From Merdiplasma sp964643295 (GTDB lineage Bacteria; Bacillota; Clostridia; Lachnospirales; Lachnospiraceae), in NCBI GenBank assembly GCA_964643295.1, contig CAZXSN010000009.1:19914-83913 (forward strand): a stretch of 64,000 nt of DNA. Direction: 5' to 3'. Under the pieces are notes generated by a model. It made no database searches. It was not told the DNA's origin and saw only the letters and a list, made by a program, of their open reading frames with translations. Below, piece by piece: positions 59,737 to 64,000 of this stretch (position 1 is the first letter of the stretch; every line of letters starts with the position of its first letter). A program made the translations under genes and the position numbers.

Positions 59737-62478
59737 TCAGACCGCAACCTGACGGATTTTTTCAATCGCCGCGTCCACGTCTTGCGGATGAAACCCCAGA
59801 AAAGGCATACTTTTCAATCCCCGAAGCGTAAGCGTCTGCCCTTCCCGGTCGCCGCTTCCAAGTTCACAGGCTCCCGGAAGTATCTGCCGCAGGATACCGG
59901 CTGTCTGTGGATCGGAAACCAGTTCCTTTAAAAACGAGTCCTCATCATAAATACAGCGGACATCTCTCTCCGGCTGATAGCTAAAGTCATAGGTACCCGC
60001 CTCCAGCAGCATCTCTTCCCTTCCATAGCCGGGAAGACGCACAACTGCCCTGCAGCCAAAGGGGATCTCGATTGCCGCCTTAACTAAGCCGTCCTCCTTT
60101 ATCTCCCAGTCGCAGCGGTATCTTCCCCAGGCGGACTGATACGTGCAGCGCACATAGTTAAACTTCCCGTAGATTTCCGGGGCGATGAGGGCCTCGTGAA
60201 ACCCGTCTTTCCCGCTTCTTATACCGCCGACATAAGCATAAAGGAATTCGGAAACAGACCCGTAGGCGTAGTGGTTTAAAGAGTTCATGCCGGTTCCGCT
60301 TACCTTTCCCTGTTCATCCAGAGAATTCCAGCGCTCCCAGATCGTGGTCGCTCCCAGGTTCACGCAGTGCAGCCAGCCCGGAAAGTCTTCATTAAACAGA
60401 AAGTGGTAAGACAGCCGGGTAAGCCCTGAGGATGCCAGCACCTGACACAGCACCGGGGCACCGACAAATCCGCAGCGGATCTGATACCCGTCCAGACGCA
60501 GCCGGTTGAGAAGACCATCCAGAATTATCTGCTTATCCTGGTAGACTCCAAACCGGAGGGCTAAGAGGTAACCGGTCTGGGTATCGATGCACAGCCTCCC
60601 GCTGCCGGAAAAGTATTCCCGCAAAAGCGCCTGGCGGATCTCTTCCGCAAGGTGCTCATAAAGATCTGCCTCTTCCTTTTCAAGAAGCCTGGCCATCTGC
60701 GCAGTTTTTTTGACAGACGCATAGTAATACATGGAAGCCACATAGTCGTCGTCCGTGCCGCCTTTCATGCTCTGCTGCGTCACCCCGTCCAATGCCAGCC
60801 AGTCGCCAAACTGCATCTGTCCCCTGATCAGATGTTGTTCATCTGCCTGCTCCCTCGTAAGATAATCCACCCAGTCACGCATCATGGCATATTCGAAAGG
60901 GAAGTCCGCTGTGTTGCCATACCGCTCCCGCAGGGTATCCGGCAAAAAAGCGGCGATATCCCCCCAGACCGCGCAGCACCCGGAAAGGTTCCCCTGGTTG
61001 GGGAAATAGTTGGGGATCCCTCCCTTCAGCTTTTCCTGCTCAGAGCGCAGATCGTGAAGAAACTTGCGGTAGAAGGCTCTGGTGTCCATGTGATAGGAAG
61101 CCGTCGGGGCAAACACCTGCGCATCTCCGGTCCAGGCCATGCGTTCATCCCGCTGGGGGCAGTCCGTCGGCACATCCAGAAAGTTGGAGCACTGGCTCCA
61201 GAAACTGTTTTCATAAAGTCTATTGATCTTTGGATCAGAGCAGGCAAAGTACCCGGTTCGCTCTAAATCGCTGTAGATGACTTTCCCGGTAAAGGAAGAA
61301 GCGTCCAGCTCTCCAGGCCAGCCGCTTACACGCACGTAGCGGAAGCCAAAATACGTAAAATGCGGACGCACCCGTTCGGGGATACCCGCGGAGAGAAAGG
61401 TAAATCTCGATCGCGCGGACCGGTAATTCTCATTGTAAAAGTTTCCGTCCTGCAGCACTTCCCCGAAATCCAGATCGATGCGTGTCCCCTTCGGCAAGCA
61501 AGAGTAAAATTCTACATATCCGGCAAAATTCTGGCCAAAGTCCAGCACGGTCTCCCCGGCAGGGGTTATAATCACTTCCTTTACGGGAAGCTGCGCCTTC
61601 ACACACATGGGCGGTCCTAGCCGCTCAATTAAATGTCCCTGAGGGGAAGACAAAATCACCGCCTGTTTCGTAAGTGCCGTCGTCTGCGGCGCTTTACGCT
61701 GATCGATCGTTTCCCCGTCGTAAATCCCGCTGTCAGCAATCTCAGACTCCTGATACCGCCAGCTTTCATCACTGCCAAGAACCTCCTCCCTCCCATCCGC
61801 GTAGAAAAGGTGAAGTTCCGCGATCAGCTGAAAACGGTCTCCAAACAGATGCTCCTTGCCTTCCAGTCCGTACCTTCCCAGGTACCACCCTTTCCCCAGC
61901 AAAACACAGAGTTCATTTTCTGTGCGGATCTGACTGGTTACATCATAGGTCTGGTACTGGCATTCCCTCGAATAGTCGTGCAGCCCGGGGGAGAGATACT
62001 CCCTTCCCACCTGTTCCCCGTTTACATACGCCTCGTAAAGACCCAGTCCGCAGATGTAGAGTCTGGCCTGCACTGGCTTTTCTTCAACAGAGAATCTCTT
62101 TACGAAAAGCGGGTGAAACGTATCTTCCGGCAGGCAGCCAATCCAGGAGGCCTGCCAGGGTTCCTCCATCTTTCCTGTCTCAAAATACGCCGGTTCGCTG
62201 ACTGCCTCATCTTTCTGCTCCCCGCGCACCCACACGCGCCAGAAATAGCGGGTTCTTGGCGAGAGAGAAAACTGCACAGTCTCCTCCGCGCAGTTTACTC
62301 GTAAACCGCATCTTTCCGCGGCGATATGTAAAAAATCCCTGTCTGTGCTCACTTCTATTCGATAGGCAGCGGACTCCTTCGAATCGGTCTCAGTCACCTC
62401 AAACGAGAAAGCGATCTGATCAAACCGGTATCCGAGCGGATTCTCCATGCCGTTCGTTTTGCATCCTGTGATCTTCAT
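59737..62478 (-). CDS. Alpha-L-rhamnosidase family glycoside hydrolase (GH78)
   Basis: This 913-residue enzyme removes terminal rhamnose from plant or microbial glycans. An N-terminal Ig-like part (about 1-105), a lectin-like domain (about 110-290, YICGLGLYEAYVNGEQVG), a beta-domain and an (alpha/alpha)6 barrel can be traced. The catalytic region DCPQRDERMAWTGDAQVFA holds the conserved acidic residues. The start at 62478 follows AAGGA by about 12 bases; a GTG at 62484 is also possible. No signal peptide is seen, so it probably acts inside the cell on imported oligosaccharides. No transporter adjoins it. Confidence 0.92.
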   Translation of the reverse strand: MKITGCKTNGMENPLGYRFDQIAFSFEVTETDSKESAAYRIEVSTDRDFLHIAAERCGLRVNCAEETVQFSLSPRTRYFWRVWVRGEQKDEAVSEPAYFETGKMEEPWQASWIGCLPEDTFHPLFVKRFSVEEKPVQARLYICGLGLYEAYVNGEQVGREYLSPGLHDYSRECQYQTYDVTSQIRTENELCVLLGKGWYLGRYGLEGKEHLFGDRFQLIAELHLFYADGREEVLGSDESWRYQESEIADSGIYDGETIDQRKAPQTTALTKQAVILSSPQGHLIERLGPPMCVKAQLPVKEVIITPAGETVLDFGQNFAGYVEFYSCLPKGTRIDLDFGEVLQDGNFYNENYRSARSRFTFLSAGIPERVRPHFTYFGFRYVRVSGWPGELDASSFTGKVIYSDLERTGYFACSDPKINRLYENSFWSQCSNFLDVPTDCPQRDERMAWTGDAQVFAPTASYHMDTRAFYRKFLHDLRSEQEKLKGGIPNYFPNQGNLSGCCAVWGDIAAFLPDTLRERYGNTADFPFEYAMMRDWVDYLTREQADEQHLIRGQMQFGDWLALDGVTQQSMKGGTDDDYVASMYYYASVKKTAQMARLLEKEEADLYEHLAEEIRQALLREYFSGSGRLCIDTQTGYLLALRFGVYQDKQIILDGLLNRLRLDGYQIRCGFVGAPVLCQVLASSGLTRLSYHFLFNEDFPGWLHCVNLGATTIWERWNSLDEQGKVSGTGMNSLNHYAYGSVSEFLYAYVGGIRSGKDGFHEALIAPEIYGKFNYVRCTYQSAWGRYRCDWEIKEDGLVKAAIEIPFGCRAVVRLPGYGREEMLLEAGTYDFSYQPERDVRCIYDEDSFLKELVSDPQTAGILRQILPGACELGSGDREGQTLTLRGLKSMPFLGFHPQDVDAAIEKIRQVAV

Positions 62479-62944
62479 TGGCACTGACTTCCTTTCTGCA
62501 AAAATAAACAGGAACGCTTCTGCCTGTCTTTCTGCGGTGTCTGTAAACGAAAGGGCGCTGTCCTTATCCGATCCTCAGGAGGAAAACCGCACTCTGCGTC
62601 TGAAGAAGGCTGCTGTTTTTCTGCCTTAGATTCCTGCAGACTTCCCGCCTTCACAGAGAAGTCTGTCAGCCGCCCCTTTTTCTGCGGTTATGATAAGTGC
62701 TTTTTCCCTGTCTGGGAAGTGTCTGATCGATCCTTTTCTATTGACAAAATTTGCCCTCTTGTATTCGGGCAGTTCCCGCGGCTCTCATTCGATGAAAAGA
62801 AAGCACTGCCAGATTCCTCGTGTACTGGCCTGCCCTGTCTTACAAGCTTATTTTCTTTCTCCCCTGTCCGGCAGACTCTCATCCGGTATCAGAAAAACTG
62901 CCGGGGAGAACTTTCCTTCCCCGGCTTTTACCCGCGCTGTTTAA
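62479..62944. other. Intergenic region upstream of the rhamnosidase gene
   Basis: Apart from the terminator of the upstream pseudogene (62895-62925), nothing is recognised. A promoter for the rhamnosidase gene was not identified with confidence. Confidence 0.5.
62895..62925 (-). terminator. Terminator after the GH3 remnant
   Basis: GCCGGGGA and TCCCCGGC form a perfect 8-bp stem. On minus it is followed by a T-run. Confidence 0.8.
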
Positions 62945-63300
62945 TAGCACAGGTACTCTTTCCCGCAGAAAGAATCAATCGGGCTTACACCGGCAAACGG
63001 TTCGGCTCCCGTCAGTTTTTCCACCGCCGCGTCAATGACTGCGTCGTGGTTCGAATAGGCGTTGATGTAGGTTTTGATCATGGGCACATCCAGCAGATGA
63101 TAGGGATTTTGCAGCGACAAAAAACACCGTAGGGACCTCCTTTACAAACCAGGGCATGTTGTTGCCAAGGCCAAAGAGCGTATACCAGTTGATCCGGTTC
63201 GTCGTCTTGTTAGAGGCGTTTTCAATATTTCCCACATACAGCACCAGATCATATTTCTGTCTGAATTGCTCAAGCGTGTCAGAGCGCCTGCCATCGCGTA
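62942..63300 (-). pseudogene. C-terminal remnant of a GH3 glycoside hydrolase
   Basis: From about 63300 the minus strand reads GRRSDTLEQFRQKYDLVLYV, GNIENASNKTTNRINW and GLGNNMPWFVKEVPTVF. At a run of six T (about 63118) the frame shifts by one; the other frame then continues LSLQNPYHLLDVPMIKTYIN, NAYSNHDAVIDAAVEKLTG and PIDSFCGKEYLCY and stops. Together this is the usual end of a GH3 beta-glucosidase-like protein. The catalytic N-terminal part is missing, and the frame is broken, so it is non-functional. Confidence 0.75.
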
Positions 63301-63634
63301 GCAGCCAAGCACGTTCGGTTTCTCCCTAATACCGGTACGGGCAGAAGTTGGTAACAATTTCATGCACGACACGGTCTCCCACCCAGACTGTAGTGACTTC
63401 CTTTCCCACCGCAGCCACGCGGCTGACAATCTCATGGCCTGCCGCGCATCTTCCAGGGGAAGTGAAAACACCGGTCTTATCCTCTCTCCAGCGGTGAATG
63501 TCACTGCCGCAGATGCCGCAGTACTCCACCTCGCAGATCACATCATGGGGCGCATAACGGTTGTTTCCCAGCTGCGGAACCTCAACGCTTTCCAGCTTAA
63601 GTTCCCCGTTCGGATAAGCGACAATCCCTCTCAT
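63301..63634 (-). pseudogene. N-terminal remnant of a zinc-type alcohol dehydrogenase
   Basis: The ATG at 63634 begins MRGIVAYPNGELKLESVEVP, then CEVEYCGICGSDIHRW (first catalytic zinc ligand) and CAAGHEIVSRVAAVGKEV with the GHE motif and VGDRVVHEIVTNFC. The structural-zinc Cys cluster that should follow is missing. After a stop in one frame, another gives ARTGIREKPNVLGCYA, consistent with an internal deletion. The nucleotide-binding domain is absent. Sequence then passes directly into the GH3 remnant, so one deletion probably joined two genes. Confidence 0.75.
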
Positions 63635-63730
63635 CTGCATGTCCCCGCACTCCCTGCCTTTCCCGGAATGATGCCGGCGCGTACACGAAACCGCCCGGTT
63701 TTTCTCTTTCCTTAACCTTTCATTTGGCAC

Positions 63731-63925
63731 TTACAGACCGGCAAAATCCAGATACAGCAGTCTCGTCTTCTCCTCGCTGTCAAAAAACTCGTTCCCGTGG
63801 CAGGTTCCGGTAAAGATCAGCTGCCCGTTTTGATAGGCCAGCAGCCGACATAACGGCACATCCTCCCAATCATCCCTATCCAACGGCCGCGTGGAAAAAA
63901 TGACCGCGTCCTCCTTCCGGCACAT
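63731..63925 (-). pseudogene. C-terminal fragment or short unknown protein at the window edge
   Basis: The minus strand reads MCRKEDAVIFSTRPLDRDDW, then VPLCRLLAYQNGQLIFTGTC and a short acidic end. The frame is open upstream to a stop at the very edge (63998-64000) but without an ATG, and the ATG at 63925 has no convincing ribosome binding site. It looks like the end of a larger protein that has lost its start. I do not recognise the family. It lies next to the decayed ADH and GH3 genes. Confidence 0.45.
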
Positions 63926-64000
63926 ATGCAGGCTGTCCCTGTAATCTTGAGAGTTAAAAGTTCTCTCGATTTTGCTGGTTAGTTTGATATTAGTTGTTTA

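Overview
The window reads as chromosomal DNA of a spore-forming, anaerobic Firmicute, most likely a member of the Lachnospiraceae (Clostridia). The clues are SpoVG, the GlgC/GlgD glycogen pair, a large Gram-positive type SRP RNA, a DnaD/DnaI-type primosome, an anaerobic ribonucleotide reductase activase, several ferredoxins, YesM/YesN-type signalling and strong AGGAGG ribosome binding sites. No rRNA operon, CRISPR array or prophage was found. Family assignments rest on motifs read by eye.

Layout. 1-2021 (minus): a partial cell-wall NlpC/P60 hydrolase with a Pro/Thr/Glu repeat stalk, then a VOC enzyme. 2657-7817: glycogen metabolism, with malQ and plsC on plus facing glgC-glgD-spoVG on minus. 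8125-13154 (plus): murC, dnaD, dnaI and a PRPP synthetase, with a tight cluster of DnaA-box-like sites before dnaD. 13205-21246 (minus): a YhaO/YhaN-type nuclease-ATPase pair in which yhaN is split by a complete 4,977-bp IS66-family element. The element has matched inverted repeats and an 8-bp target duplication, and its transposase is about twice the usual length. 21595-23574: a cupin, two iron-sulfur proteins and a divergent Crp/Fnr regulator around a palindromic operator. 24211-30354: MscL, a phosphatase, an ArsC/Spx-like protein, tRNA-Ser, TadA, a TauE-dolichol-kinase-like fusion, and a SirTM sirtuin with a zinc macrodomain (a reversible ADP-ribosylation pair).

30877-45530: the SRP RNA, NrdG, a PfkB kinase, an rRNA methyltransferase, decayed DUF3791/DUF3990 genes, HtrA, DUF2284, Maf, an AEC transporter, a 49-residue protein, serine acetyltransferase, a zinc-ribbon acidic protein, a cupin and CobQ. 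45653-49912: a MarR regulator with a heterodimeric ABC exporter. 50325-55959: a small unknown protein, then a YesN/YesM two-component system preceded by an orphan sugar-type binding protein whose promoter carries direct repeats. 56392-64000: a 2-hydroxyacid dehydrogenase, DegV, a structured repeat-bearing region, tRNA-Cys, a GH78 rhamnosidase, and decayed remains of a GH3 glycosidase, an alcohol dehydrogenase and an unidentified protein.

The most noteworthy points are the IS66 insertion that can be read base by base, the giant repeat-bearing TnpC, the two-domain TauE-kinase fusion, the SirTM/macrodomain pair with no lipoyl-carrier genes nearby, the DnaA-box cluster, and two promoters with direct repeats spaced exactly 22 bp.
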